Numbered from the stretch's first letter, positions 26,135 through 35,004 are shown. The stretch is DNA of 64,000 bases from Bacillota bacterium (GCA_023400985.1 JAEXEN010000005.1:29034-93033); one strand, 5' to 3'. Numbers and translations: made by a program. The notes: generated from the letters alone by a model not told the origin.

Positions 26135-29000
26135 GTGGATCGGGCGTATACTCACCATGAGCGCGCAGGCGGGCGTACTGATCCTCTGCCTTGCGCTTTT
26201 GCGGCTTGCTTTTAAAAAGCACGGTTCGCCGCGGCTCCGCTACGGGCTGTGGCTGCTGCCCGCCATACGGCTCCTGTTTCCCTTTTCCGTTCAAAGCGCA
26301 CTGTCGCTGATGAACTTCGTGCCGCAAAACGCCGGAAGCGCCGCGCTCCCGTCCGTGACGGGAGGCATGCCCGTAATAAACGCGGCCCCCTTTCCCGTTA
26401 CACCCGTAACGCCAACGCCCGCCCCGGGAACGGGAATGCCCGTGACCGCCGTACAGCCGGCCGCACAAGCCGCGCCGAGCCTCATGACGGTTCTTTTTTG
26501 GGTGTGGGCCGTCGGGGCGGCGCTGACGCTTTTCTATATGTTCTTTATCAACCTGCGCTTCTATAGGCGGGTCAAAGACACGCGGCTGCCGCTAAGTTGT
26601 GCCGCTGAACTGCCCGTTTACCTTGTGCCGGGGCTTAATTCCCCCTGCCTTTTCGGGTATTTCCGCCCCGTCATCCTCGTGAACGATGCGGCAAAATGCA
26701 GCGAGGAGACTCTCTCGTTCGTTCTAAAGCACGAGCTTTGCCACCATAGGGCGGGCGATTCGTGGTGGGCGCTTATGAGAAACCTGTGCTTAATATTGCA
26801 CTGGTTCAACCCGCTTGTGTGGTGGGCGGCCATCCTTAGCCGCGCCGACTGTGAGCTCGCCTGCGATGCGCGGGTGATGAAGGGATTCTCGCAATCGGAG
26901 CGCGAGCATTATGGCATGGCGCTTTTATCCACCCTCAAAAAAAGCGGCGCAAAAACAAGCCTTGTAAACGCCACGACCTCCATGACGGGCTCGAAACGAG
27001 AGCTGCGCGAGAGGATCGTCCATATCGCGAAAAGGCCGAAAACGCTGTGGATCGCCGTGGCAGCTTTGGCGCTTTGCGCTTTAATTGCGGCCATATCGGC
27101 CTGCACGGAGGCGGTTACCGAAACGGAACCTCCCGTACAGGCGATAACGGCCCCTTCCCCGACGCGCGATGTCCAAGCCGCACAAACGGATACGCCCTCT
27201 TTTGATTTTCAAAACGCAGCCGTGCATGAGCTGAACTATCAGTACGAAATGCTCAGCACGCCCGGTATGGTCAGGGAAGAGACGCTCTCCGGAGGAACGC
27301 GCCTGACGTGTACGTATGAGCAAAACGGCGACGACGAGGCTTCCCATCTGTTTGTAAACGGCACGGAGGCGCTTACTTGCGCATGGGCATGGAATATGCG
27401 GGCCGGAGAATATGATTTGACGGGCGACGGGAGAAACGAGCTTATTTTGTTTGTCCGCCCGGAGATGTCGAACTTCGTGTCCGGCGACCTGCATGTGTAC
27501 GACCTGGGCGGCGCGAATGGCCAAATCAAAGAGATACTTACACTCCGCGGGGAGCCTGCTTTCGGTGATGCGCCCACGCTGCCCGCTGCCGACGGCGACA
27601 CATACATGGTTCTGCCGAACGGTTTTTCCTATACCGAAAATTCCGGCTGGAACGATTACAGCAAAATGCTGGAGGGCGCTTCCGTTCTGGAAGCGGACGG
27701 AGCGTTTTGCCTCAGGCTGTGGCACGAAAGCAACGAGCTTGAAACGGCATATACCTACCTCGCGTGGAAAAACGGCTGGCGGGTCATGAAGCAGGAGATC
27801 GTTTCAGCATCCGAGCGAGCGCTTGCGATTGAGGAGCAATATCGCCTCCGCCGCACGCTTACGGGCGACTTTGACGGCGATAAGCTGGAGGATACCGCGC
27901 TTCTGGAGGGCTACGGGCAAAACAACGATACCGTAACACCCCACGCGATGCTTACGGTATATCTTGGGAACGGCGAGAATATTACCTACAGTTTCTCCGG
28001 TGAGCTTTGGGATGCCGACTCTCTCTACGGGGGCGATTTTGACGGCGACAAAATAGACGATATTGCCGTGTTTCTCGAGTATTTTGGCACCACCTATGGC
28101 GCTGGCATCGTACATGTGCTCAAAGTGGAAAACGGCGCGCTTACGGAATTCCCGTACACGGTAAACGGGAACTCCGATTTACCCTATGTGCAAAGCGAAA
28201 ACATCCTCGACGGGGCGATCGGCATAACGGTGCTTCCGGGCCCGGGAAAGGATACTTTGCGCATCCAAAGTCCTCTCGATGTGAAATACTTTGTCACGGC
28301 CCAATATATCGACCTCGCATTCAACGGCGAGGCTTGGGATACCATTGATATTGCGCTCGGCGTCGCCTACGGGGACGAGTTTTTGCCCGATACGCCCCTC
28401 GTGCCGGAAATAAACGCCGTGCACCGTGCGGGCTACACGGAGGCAAAGCTTACTTTTTTAGGCAGCAACACCTTAGATGCGCAAAAGCCGGATAAGCGCT
28501 ACTACGAGTGGGATTTCGGAAGGTTTTCGCCGACCGCCAACGAGACGGCGCAAACTGCCCTGCGCGTTCTCTACGATATGACGGGCGTGCAGGTGGAGAG
28601 TTGCTATTTTTCCGGCACATGGTCGAACGTGGCGTTTTCCACGTCGAAAAGCACAAAGACCGAGTTTTTCCGCTTCGGCTACGGACGGACTTCCGATGGC
28701 AGCCTTCTTTATATCATGACGCTCAACTATAAGGGGAAGCATTTTCCCAATTCCCCTATCGACCCCGCAACCATGGTAAAGCCGTCGGGCTATGAAACCA
28801 TGACAGAAGCGGAGCTTGCGCGTTGGTACTACGACAATTCGTCCTATGGCGACCGCAGGCCCATCGTAAGGGCCGAAGACGGCTTGGCCGGATTGAACCT
28901 CGTGCTCGATACGGGCGAATTTTACGAGATCGGATTCGGCGAGGAGAGCCGCTTCCCCAACAGCTTTTACGGCCCGTACGCAAAAGGGTTTACACACTGA
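26127..29000 (+). CDS. BlaR1-like M56 membrane metalloprotease fused to a large FG-GAP-like ectodomain
   Basis: 957 aa. The first ~330 residues are the M56/BlaR1 protease: hydrophobic spans near 10-30, 35-55 and 130-150, the zinc motif in LKHELCHHRAGDSWW and WFNPLVWWA, and ADCELACDARVM. A further span (LWIAVAALALCALIAAISAC) leads to about 600 extracellular residues. Instead of a penicillin-binding sensor these have calcium-loop repeats, GDFDGDKLEDTALL and GGDFDGDKIDDIAVF, typical of FG-GAP/VCBS propeller blades, plus an earlier DLTGDGRNELILFV. It probably cleaves or inactivates the adjacent BlaI-type repressor when the outer domain senses a signal, which is unknown. Confidence 0.85.
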   Translation: MTEWIGRILTMSAQAGVLILCLALLRLAFKKHGSPRLRYGLWLLPAIRLLFPFSVQSALSLMNFVPQNAGSAALPSVTGGMPVINAAPFPVTPVTPTPAPGTGMPVTAVQPAAQAAPSLMTVLFWVWAVGAALTLFYMFFINLRFYRRVKDTRLPLSCAAELPVYLVPGLNSPCLFGYFRPVILVNDAAKCSEETLSFVLKHELCHHRAGDSWWALMRNLCLILHWFNPLVWWAAILSRADCELACDARVMKGFSQSEREHYGMALLSTLKKSGAKTSLVNATTSMTGSKRELRERIVHIAKRPKTLWIAVAALALCALIAAISACTEAVTETEPPVQAITAPSPTRDVQAAQTDTPSFDFQNAAVHELNYQYEMLSTPGMVREETLSGGTRLTCTYEQNGDDEASHLFVNGTEALTCAWAWNMRAGEYDLTGDGRNELILFVRPEMSNFVSGDLHVYDLGGANGQIKEILTLRGEPAFGDAPTLPAADGDTYMVLPNGFSYTENSGWNDYSKMLEGASVLEADGAFCLRLWHESNELETAYTYLAWKNGWRVMKQEIVSASERALAIEEQYRLRRTLTGDFDGDKLEDTALLEGYGQNNDTVTPHAMLTVYLGNGENITYSFSGELWDADSLYGGDFDGDKIDDIAVFLEYFGTTYGAGIVHVLKVENGALTEFPYTVNGNSDLPYVQSENILDGAIGITVLPGPGKDTLRIQSPLDVKYFVTAQYIDLAFNGEAWDTIDIALGVAYGDEFLPDTPLVPEINAVHRAGYTEAKLTFLGSNTLDAQKPDKRYYEWDFGRFSPTANETAQTALRVLYDMTGVQVESCYFSGTWSNVAFSTSKSTKTEFFRFGYGRTSDGSLLYIMTLNYKGKHFPNSPIDPATMVKPSGYETMTEAELARWYYDNSSYGDRRPIVRAEDGLAGLNLVLDTGEFYEIGFGEESRFPNSFYGPYAKGFTH

Positions 29001-29009
29001 AGAAAATAT

Positions 29010-29060
29010 GCATATACGCAAAGAAGGAAAAGCATTGCTTTTCCTTCTTTGCGTATATGC
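29010..29060. terminator. 51-bp near-perfect palindrome, bidirectional terminator
   Basis: 25-nt arms around a single central base. The inner arms are AAGAAGGAAAAGC / GCTTTTCCTTCTT. It separates the convergent BlaR1-like gene and the 145-aa gene and probably ends both. Confidence 0.82.
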
Positions 29061-29066
29061 TGGAAG

Positions 29067-29504
29067 TTACTCTTCGTCAGATGGATCCAACGCGGCGTTG
29101 TCCATGAGCATGATGAGCTCCAGCGCGCTTCGGAAGGTTTCTTCGCAGCCGCCTTCCTCCCAAGCCACGGTGCCCTGCCAGCTCGCGTTCTGGCGAAAAA
29201 GGATGCGCACGCGGAAGGTGGCGAGCTTTCCCTTATCCTCGTTCGTATCGCAGCAAACGGGCGGCATAAAGCCCGGCTCGTTTTTTCGAAATACGCGCTT
29301 TTGCGTGGAGGAGGAGGGATAGTCGTTTTCCTCAACGGTCTGCTCGATGAGGAGCAAAAGCTGCATCAGATTTTCGAAGCATTTATGCCGTTCGAAGGAG
29401 CAATGAAAAAGTCTGCCGGTCCATTGCCGGTTTTCATAAGCGTCCACGCAGATGACGAGCGTGCGACAGTTTTCATGTACAGGCGCTTTGCTGGTATAGG
29501 CCAT
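29067..29504 (-). CDS. hypothetical protein at the end of the pilus-like operon
   Basis: 145 aa, not recognised. AGAGGTG lies 5 nt before the ATG. It is soluble and acidic at the C-terminus (LDPSDEE), with cysteines at CRTLVIC, FHCSFERHKC and PPVCCD that could bind a metal. It follows pilT by about 110 nt on the same strand, so it may be transcribed with the pilus genes, but function cannot be inferred. Confidence 0.65.
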   Translation of the reverse strand: MAYTSKAPVHENCRTLVICVDAYENRQWTGRLFHCSFERHKCFENLMQLLLLIEQTVEENDYPSSSTQKRVFRKNEPGFMPPVCCDTNEDKGKLATFRVRILFRQNASWQGTVAWEEGGCEETFRSALELIMLMDNAALDPSDEE

Positions 29505-29614
29505 AGCGACACCTCTATTCCTAATGACATGTCAACTATACCATATGTTGGATACACTGCGGTTACAAAACGGAGTTTTCATGCAGAAATTTTTCGAAGC
29601 GAAAACCAAACGCG

Positions 29615-30670
29615 CTATAGCTTCCGTGCCATCTGTTCCGTATTGCGGCAGTAATGGAGGGCCGTTTCGGCGGTGATGCGGTTTTTCTGATACAGTTCAA
29701 GAAGCGAGTTGTCCATGCTGCACATGCCCTCCTGCGCGGAGGACTGTATCACAAAATCGATCTGGTGGGTCTTACTTTCGCGGATGAGATTTCGTATGGA
29801 GCTTGTGAGGTGCATGATCTCAAACACCGGCAGAAGCTCACCGTCCACGGAGGGAACGAGCTGCTGGGAGATCACCGTCTGCAAAACCATAGAAAGCTGC
29901 ACGCGTATCTGCTGCTGCTGGTTGGGCGGGAATACGTCGATGATGCGGTCAATGGTGTTCACAGCACCCACGGTGTGCAAGCTCGAAAGCACCAAATGGC
30001 CTGTTTCTGCGGCGGTCATGGCCGTGCGGATGGTATCGTAATCGCGCATTTCCCCTAAAAGTATTACATCGGGCGCCTGCCTTAAGCACGCGCGGAGCGC
30101 CGTAAGATAGCTGTCGGTATCGGTGCCCACCTCGCGCTGGCTTATGATGCTCTTCTTGTTGCGGTATAAAAATTCGATGGGGTCCTCGAGCGTTATGATA
30201 TGCGCGTTGCGGCTTTGGTTGATGACGTCGATCACGCAGGCGAGCGTGGTGGTTTTGCCGCCCCCCGCTGGGCCGGTAACGAGCGCAAGCCCGTTGGTTT
30301 TTTGCGCGAGCTTCATCACCTCTTTGGGGATGGAAAGCGCATCGGGATCCGGCGTGTCGAAGCGCACCACGCGGATGACCGCCGCCATGGAGCCGCGCTG
30401 GCGGTAGGTGCTCACACGAAAGCGCGAAAGGCCGTTGACGGAAAGGGAAAAATCGTCGTCGCCCGTTGTCAAAAAACGGTCGGTCGCCCGTTCGGCAAGC
30501 TCATAAATGCTCTGCACGAGTTTATTTGCGGTATGCGGCATCACGCATTCGCCGTCGCGCGGGCCTATGATGCCGTCGCGTTTAAACGAGACGGGCTTGC
30601 CGGATACGATAAAAATATCCGAGGCGCCGCTTTCTACGGCCTCCTCCAGGTATCGCATTACCTCCAGCAT
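29615..30670 (-). CDS. pilT: PilT-like type IV pilus retraction ATPase
   Basis: 351 aa, typical PilT length. Walker A GPAGGGKTT, the Asp box ITLEDPIEF, Walker B DVILLGEMRD and the His box TGHLVLSSLHT are intact; SIRNLIRESKTHQI near the C-terminus is the PilT signature that separates it from PilB. No CxxC zinc motif. It is the last recognisable gene of a run of pilin-like genes. PilT normally powers pilus disassembly, and no PilB/GspE extension ATPase is seen nearby. Confidence 0.93.
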   Translation of the reverse strand: MLEVMRYLEEAVESGASDIFIVSGKPVSFKRDGIIGPRDGECVMPHTANKLVQSIYELAERATDRFLTTGDDDFSLSVNGLSRFRVSTYRQRGSMAAVIRVVRFDTPDPDALSIPKEVMKLAQKTNGLALVTGPAGGGKTTTLACVIDVINQSRNAHIITLEDPIEFLYRNKKSIISQREVGTDTDSYLTALRACLRQAPDVILLGEMRDYDTIRTAMTAAETGHLVLSSLHTVGAVNTIDRIIDVFPPNQQQQIRVQLSMVLQTVISQQLVPSVDGELLPVFEIMHLTSSIRNLIRESKTHQIDFVIQSSAQEGMCSMDNSLLELYQKNRITAETALHYCRNTEQMARKL

Positions 30671-30685
30671 GGCTTTTCCTCCTTA

Positions 30686-31147
30686 TTATTCGTCCGGATC
30701 GCTCCCGAAAACGTCGATGTGACCGTCCGTGTCGTAACTTAGGGTGCTTAAAAGCTTCCATTCCTCCACGCGGTAACGCCCCGCGTTATCCAGGAAAACC
30801 TTTATATTAAGCGCCCGGTTCTCGCCCGCGCCGCAATGATAGCGCACAAGGTAGAGCCCGCTTTTTTCTTCGACGGTGACCGCCGTATCCTCCACCTCCA
30901 CGGCCGCGGGCGCCTTGCCAAGGTCCAAATGTAAAAGCGCATGCAGCGCGCGCGTCGCCTTCGCGTCGGCTTCGTAATAACTTTTGACCGAGGCGGCATG
31001 AGCGTTTGCAAGCTTCATGTCGGACGCGGCGCTCAAAAGCGAAAGCGAGCACAGTATCGTGAGGCAGAGCACAAAAAACAGCATCAGAAGAAGCGCCGTG
31101 CCCGCGCCCGAAAACCGTATGCCTCGCGCTGCCCTTTCCTCCTTCAT
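30686..31147 (-). CDS. pilin-operon membrane protein, unknown
   Basis: 153 aa with one N-terminal hydrophobic segment (GTALLLMLFFVLCLTILCSL) after a basic leader (MKEERAARGIRFSG), then a small extracellular domain. The layout resembles a minor pseudopilin or a PilX-like protein, but there is no clear G/A-F-T-L-x-E cleavage site. It overlaps the previous gene by 4 nt (ATGA) and is 15 nt before pilT. Confidence 0.7.
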   Translation of the reverse strand: MKEERAARGIRFSGAGTALLLMLFFVLCLTILCSLSLLSAASDMKLANAHAASVKSYYEADAKATRALHALLHLDLGKAPAAVEVEDTAVTVEEKSGLYLVRYHCGAGENRALNIKVFLDNAGRYRVEEWKLLSTLSYDTDGHIDVFGSDPDE

Positions 31148-31569
31148 GGCGATACCTCCGCGAGAGCGGCGGCGTTCAGGCTGTAAAGCTCGTCCCCCGC
31201 GCCGTCAAACACCGAGATGTTGCCCTCCGCAAGCCCGTTTTCCTTTGAAATGCCGAGGCGCAAAACGTAGGAGGCGTTTTTTAAATCGCACGGAAGCCCT
31301 TTCTCGTCATAGCCGAGGCTGTAAGAGGAGTCGCCCGCCTCCGCGACGGAAAGCAAAACTTCAAGTGCAATCCCCTGCGCTTTGAACGCCTCGGCGGCGT
31401 TCTCACCAAGTACGACGGCGCGGTCGAGCGAAGCGCTTTTTTGGCGCAGGCTGCGGGCGTGTGCAAACAGGCTCACGCAGAGTGCGGCGGCCGCCGCGAG
31501 CACCAAAATGGAAACGAGGAGCTCCGTTAAAAAAAGGAGCGAGCCGCTGCGGCGGGAAAGCGCCTTCAT
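31144..31569 (-). CDS. pseudopilin-like protein
   Basis: 141 aa. The start RRSGSLLFLTELLVSILVLA, with a basic leader, a Glu at position 5-7 of the hydrophobic segment and a long helix (SLRQKSASLDRAVVLGENAA), is close to the GspI/PilV type of class III pilin leader (FTLLEVLVAL in the classic form). Four-nt overlaps on both sides show tight coupling. Likely a minor pilin. Confidence 0.72.
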   Translation of the reverse strand: MKALSRRSGSLLFLTELLVSILVLAAAAALCVSLFAHARSLRQKSASLDRAVVLGENAAEAFKAQGIALEVLLSVAEAGDSSYSLGYDEKGLPCDLKNASYVLRLGISKENGLAEGNISVFDGAGDELYSLNAAALAEVSP

Positions 31570-32066
31570 AGCGTACCTCCGAGCGAGCGGAGTAGCAGCG
31601 TGAGCGTCTGCTTTTCGCCGCCGCTTTCGCAGTTTACCGTGAGCGTATCCTCCCGAAGGGAGAAGACCGCAGATGCATTCGTAATCACGAGCGTACCGCT
31701 TTCCCTGTTAAACTGCGAAATATCCGCCGCGAAAAGTTCATAGAGGCCGCCTTCCGCAGCATACAAAACGGTGGTGTAGCGATTACCGTCCCGTGTTTCA
31801 TACAAAAAAAGCGCGTTGAGCCCGTCAAACTCGCCGACGGCTACAGCATCCCGTTCGTCGCAGGCGCGCACCTTGTTTATAAGGTACGCAAGGCCGGTAC
31901 GCGATCGGTCGTTTTGCTGAACTTCCGCCTCGGAGGTGCGGTAGGCGCGCACGGAGAGAGCCAGCACGAAAAACGCACAGAGCGCAAATACCAAAAAAAG
32001 AAGAAGCGTATTCAGGGTGTTGGCGGATGACCGCCGCTTGATCGCCATAGCTTTCCCCCGCTTCAT
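31566..32066 (-). CDS. DUF4860-like pilin-operon protein
   Basis: 166 aa (160 if the ATG at 32048, which has GGGGGA 6 nt ahead, is the true start). Single N-terminal membrane span (TLLLFLVFALCAFFVLALSV), then an extracellular domain (GLAYLINKVRACDERDAV, NALFLYETRDG) that matches my memory of the DUF4860 family found in clostridial type IV pilus operons. The upstream ATG at 32066 overlaps the previous stop and suggests coupling. Confidence 0.7.
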   Translation of the reverse strand: MKRGKAMAIKRRSSANTLNTLLLFLVFALCAFFVLALSVRAYRTSEAEVQQNDRSRTGLAYLINKVRACDERDAVAVGEFDGLNALFLYETRDGNRYTTVLYAAEGGLYELFAADISQFNRESGTLVITNASAVFSLREDTLTVNCESGGEKQTLTLLLRSLGGTL

Positions 32067-32380
32067 GTAAGCTTCAAAACCGTGATATCGGGCATCCTGT
32101 TGGACGCGAACACTTCGTAGATCACCTTATAGCGCGTTTCATCCACGCGCACGCCATAATGCGCTTTCAAATATGCGTAGTCGGGCGGGTAAACGCCCTC
32201 GATGGCGTAGCAGCTTACAGCCGCGCGGCGTATGCTTTCCTCCGCCGTTTTAAGTCCCGCGTCGAAAGCGGCACCTGCGGCGGATGAAATGCCGTACGCG
32301 ACGAACGCGAGCATAAGTAGGAACGCCAATGCCCCGACGACGGTCGAAGCGGGAAAGCGTTTTTTCCGCATAGCCTTCAC
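32063..32380 (-). CDS. small pilin-like membrane protein
   Basis: 105 aa with an N-terminal membrane helix (VVGALAFLLMLAFVAYGISS) and a small C-terminal domain with YAIEGVYPPDYAYLKAHYGV, a phrase common in small type II secretion/pilin-like proteins of Clostridia. The GTG start overlaps the stop of the upstream GspF-like gene (GTGA). Confidence 0.7.
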   Translation of the reverse strand: MKAMRKKRFPASTVVGALAFLLMLAFVAYGISSAAGAAFDAGLKTAEESIRRAAVSCYAIEGVYPPDYAYLKAHYGVRVDETRYKVIYEVFASNRMPDITVLKLT

Positions 32381-33423
32381 CCTAAGGACGACATGATGCC
32401 CGCAAGCGGGAGCATCACGGTAAGGAGGATGCCGCCGATGATGACGGAGGTGAACGCCACAAGCGCCGGCTCGATGCGCGCCAAGGCCGTGTCGATGCGC
32501 TCCTGCGCGGCGCTGTCCGCCCGCTTGGCGATATCCGCCATCGCGGCCTCGGTGGCGCCCGTCTTTACGCCCAAAGCCGCCATGCGGCTGTCGCGCGCGC
32601 CCAAAAGCCCGCTTAGGTAGAGCGCCTCTTCAAACGGTTTACCCGCGTGCATAAAATCGGCGCAGGCGTCTATCCTTTGCGCGGCGCCTTTGTCGCTTGT
32701 GAACATGGTCTTTATAAGCGCGAGCGCCTCGTCCGTATCGAGCCCGCTCGCGAGAGCCATCGCCATGGCGCTTGCAAAGCGCGAGCGCGAAACGGCGCGG
32801 CCGATGTTCGTTTTGGGAAACCACGACCGGAAGACCTTCCCCCACGCGTCGCGGAGCTTTGCGCTGAGCCGCGCCGCAAAATAGAGAAGCGCAAAAAGCG
32901 CACCTATAGATGCTAGGATCAGCACGACCGTAGAAACGGAGCGCGAAAGACGCATCAAAAAAAGCGCAAGCGGCGGCATGGTAAGGCCGAGTTGCGCAAA
33001 CACCCCATCGAACACGGGCAAAACGCCCCAAATGAGAGTGAGGATCACCGCGAGCATGATCACAACGAGCACCGACGGATAGGCAACGGCGTTTTTCAGG
33101 CTTTTTTTGAGCGCTGCCTGCCTTTCGTAATGATCGGAAAGCGCCGTGCATGCCGTTTCGAGTCTGCCCGTTTTTTCCGCCACGCGGAGCGCGCTCAAAA
33201 GATAATCGGGGAAACCGCCCGCCTCATTTAGCGCGATGCTAAGCGGCGCGCCCGATTCGCAAAGCTCGGAGAGCCGTTTCATCAACTCCGCAGAGGCCGG
33301 GTCGGTATCGTCGTCTTGCAGCATAAGAAAGCCGTCCGCAAACGGAACGCCTGCGCGGACGAGCAGCGAAAGCTCGAGGCAAAACGAACTCAAATACGCG
33401 TCGTCTAAAAAACTTTGCTTCAT
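32377..33423 (-). CDS. type II secretion / type IV pilus inner-membrane protein, GspF/PilC family
   Basis: 348 aa with two T2SSF domains: the first starts at LSSFCLELSLLVRAGVPFAD and has three spans with LVVIMLAVILTLIWGVLPVF; the second includes SRFASAMAMALASGLDTDEA and ends with FTSVIIGGILLTVMLPLAG. It is the platform protein on which the pilus ATPase acts. The start is uncertain: neither this ATG nor a GTG at 33462 has a good ribosome site, and a repeat element lies immediately upstream. First gene of the pilus-like operon. Confidence 0.88.
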   Translation of the reverse strand: MKQSFLDDAYLSSFCLELSLLVRAGVPFADGFLMLQDDDTDPASAELMKRLSELCESGAPLSIALNEAGGFPDYLLSALRVAEKTGRLETACTALSDHYERQAALKKSLKNAVAYPSVLVVIMLAVILTLIWGVLPVFDGVFAQLGLTMPPLALFLMRLSRSVSTVVLILASIGALFALLYFAARLSAKLRDAWGKVFRSWFPKTNIGRAVSRSRFASAMAMALASGLDTDEALALIKTMFTSDKGAAQRIDACADFMHAGKPFEEALYLSGLLGARDSRMAALGVKTGATEAAMADIAKRADSAAQERIDTALARIEPALVAFTSVIIGGILLTVMLPLAGIMSSLG

Positions 33424-33472
33424 GGACGGCACACAAGCGCCGGAAAATACTTCCTCCGGCACCCTTTCTCAA

Positions 33473-33685
33473 GGTAAGGGAAGTTGAACCCTTGCGCCTT
33501 AAAACTGCCAGTTTGGCGCACGTCTTTGTCATCGTCAGTCGCCGTAGGGCTCCCGCGCAAGGCCACGGGCCTTGCGTGCGGTGCCAACCCCCGTTCGGGG
33601 GCACGGCGGCGAAGTACCGGCAACACGGCGATGGCGTGCTTTCCGGCCCTCTAAACCGCAAGGGTTCGACTTCCCTTCCCTTACC
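33473..33685. repeat. 213-bp element with long imperfect terminal inverted repeats
   Basis: Left arm GGTAAGGGAAGTTGAACCCT pairs with right arm AGGGTTCGACTTCCCTTCCC followed by TTACC. The inside holds further palindromes, GCAAGGCCACGGGCCTTGC and CCCCCGTTCGGGGG. The right end matches the mini-repeat at 24510-24558, and the core matches 53154-53173. No transposase. It sits in the leader of the pilus-like operon. Confidence 0.65.
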
Positions 33686-33767
33686 ATTTCAGTATAATAC
33701 ACAAACGCCGCTCATTCAAGAAAAGCGGCGAAAAGGTGCGGGTTATGGAGAAAACGGGCGAAAAGTT

Positions 33768-34751
33768 TTAGTAGAGATATTTCGCCTGGTAGTTGGCGGC
33801 GTTTTGCGTATAATCCGTCATATCGTCTTTGTTCGCCGCGGAAAGGAAGGTGGGGTCCATCATCTTCCAGTTTGCACCGTCAAAAAAAATCACGCCATCC
33901 ACCCATCCGCTTTCTTCGGTGTAGGTGCTGATCCACGCGTGATAGATGCTCCCCGTATAGCCCACCACAAGCTTCGTGGGGATGCCTAGGCTCCTAAGCA
34001 TGGCGGTCATGAGCGCGGCGTAATCGAAGCAGATGCCTTTTTTGCGTGCGAGCACGTTGTCGAGATCGGGAAGATAGCCGCTCTGCACAGTCTTTGCAAG
34101 CTCGTAATCGTAGCTGATGCCGTTGACCACGTAGTCGAACACGGTCTCGATCTTTTTGATAGGGCCGGTCATGTTTCCGGTGAGCTCCCGCGCGAGGAGC
34201 ACCGCCTTGGTGGTTTCGTTATAGTTTACAAACTGGTTGGGGGTCAGAAAAGGCGCAAACTCGTCCTTCAGTTTTACGTCGAGCTTCGCGTCCAAAACAA
34301 GCGCATATTTGGCATCGTAGGCGTTTTCATAGATGCCCACGGAGTACGTGCCGTTGCCGTCGGAAAGCGGAAACACCGCGTATTCGGCGCTATTTGAGAG
34401 GTTGTAGGTGTATGCCGCGGTACTTGGACCCGTAACGATCACCTTCATGCGCTTTTCGCCCGAAGCGGCGCGGCGGATCATGATGTAACCGAGGTCAAAA
34501 TGCGAAGCGTCGATCTCGGCAGCGTCGTTTTCATAAACGACGGTCCCCGAGGCCTCGGGCAAAAGCAAGTTCGATACGGCGGGGTCCTCAACAAGCGGCG
34601 CGATATCGAGCTCCATTCCCGCGGCGGGAGAAACGGCGATTTGCGGGCTCGGCGAGGGCGCGCCCTCCACGGCGGAACAGGCGCAGAGCGTAAGGCAAAG
34701 CGCAAGAGTAAGGCATAAAATACGCGCAAGGCGCGGGGGGAAACGCCGCAT
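33768..34751 (-). CDS. transglutaminase-domain lipoprotein
   Basis: 327 aa. Signal sequence MRRFPPRLARILCLTLALCL ending in a lipobox-like TLCAC, then a Ser/Pro linker. The C-terminal ~120 residues form a transglutaminase-like core with the Cys in KGICFDYAALMTAML, the His in GSIYHAWIS and the Asp in WKMMDPTFL. Such secreted proteins are generally peptidases or cross-linking enzymes at the cell surface; substrate unknown. The chosen ATG starts a clean signal peptide, unlike the longer frame. Confidence 0.85.
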   Translation of the reverse strand: MRRFPPRLARILCLTLALCLTLCACSAVEGAPSPSPQIAVSPAAGMELDIAPLVEDPAVSNLLLPEASGTVVYENDAAEIDASHFDLGYIMIRRAASGEKRMKVIVTGPSTAAYTYNLSNSAEYAVFPLSDGNGTYSVGIYENAYDAKYALVLDAKLDVKLKDEFAPFLTPNQFVNYNETTKAVLLARELTGNMTGPIKKIETVFDYVVNGISYDYELAKTVQSGYLPDLDNVLARKKGICFDYAALMTAMLRSLGIPTKLVVGYTGSIYHAWISTYTEESGWVDGVIFFDGANWKMMDPTFLSAANKDDMTDYTQNAANYQAKYLY

Positions 34752-34918
34752 AAAAGCACCAGCTTTCGGAAACGCCACTATACTTGTAACTGCCGGTAAC
34801 CGGAGCAACCCCAAATAAAATGGAAAGAAATATTGCCATGTGAGAAAAATAACCGCCTGCGGTTTCAAAAATAGTATCATATTGCATCAAAAATGTAAAT
34901 ATATATGCATGCACTGTG

Positions 34919-34947
34919 TTGCCGCAGGGCGGAAAATCGTGTAAAAT
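34919..34947 (+). promoter_or_regulatory. probable promoter of the BTAD regulator gene
   Basis: TTGCCG, a 17 nt spacer, TAAAAT. It gives a transcript starting near 34954, about 50 nt before the start codon. A palindrome CCGGTAACCGG at 34794-34804 lies in the same intergenic region, nearer the divergent lipoprotein gene. Confidence 0.5.
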
Positions 34948-35004
34948 GTAAAAAAACAAATTCAACAAAGCGCATTTTCGCCCATGTGCGGCAGGAGAAA
35001 CGCG

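Noticed and set aside
33540..33640. CRISPR-like repetition suggested by successive palindromes
   Set aside because: The palindromes differ from one another and have no regular spacer length; they are parts of one inverted-repeat element. No cas genes are present.
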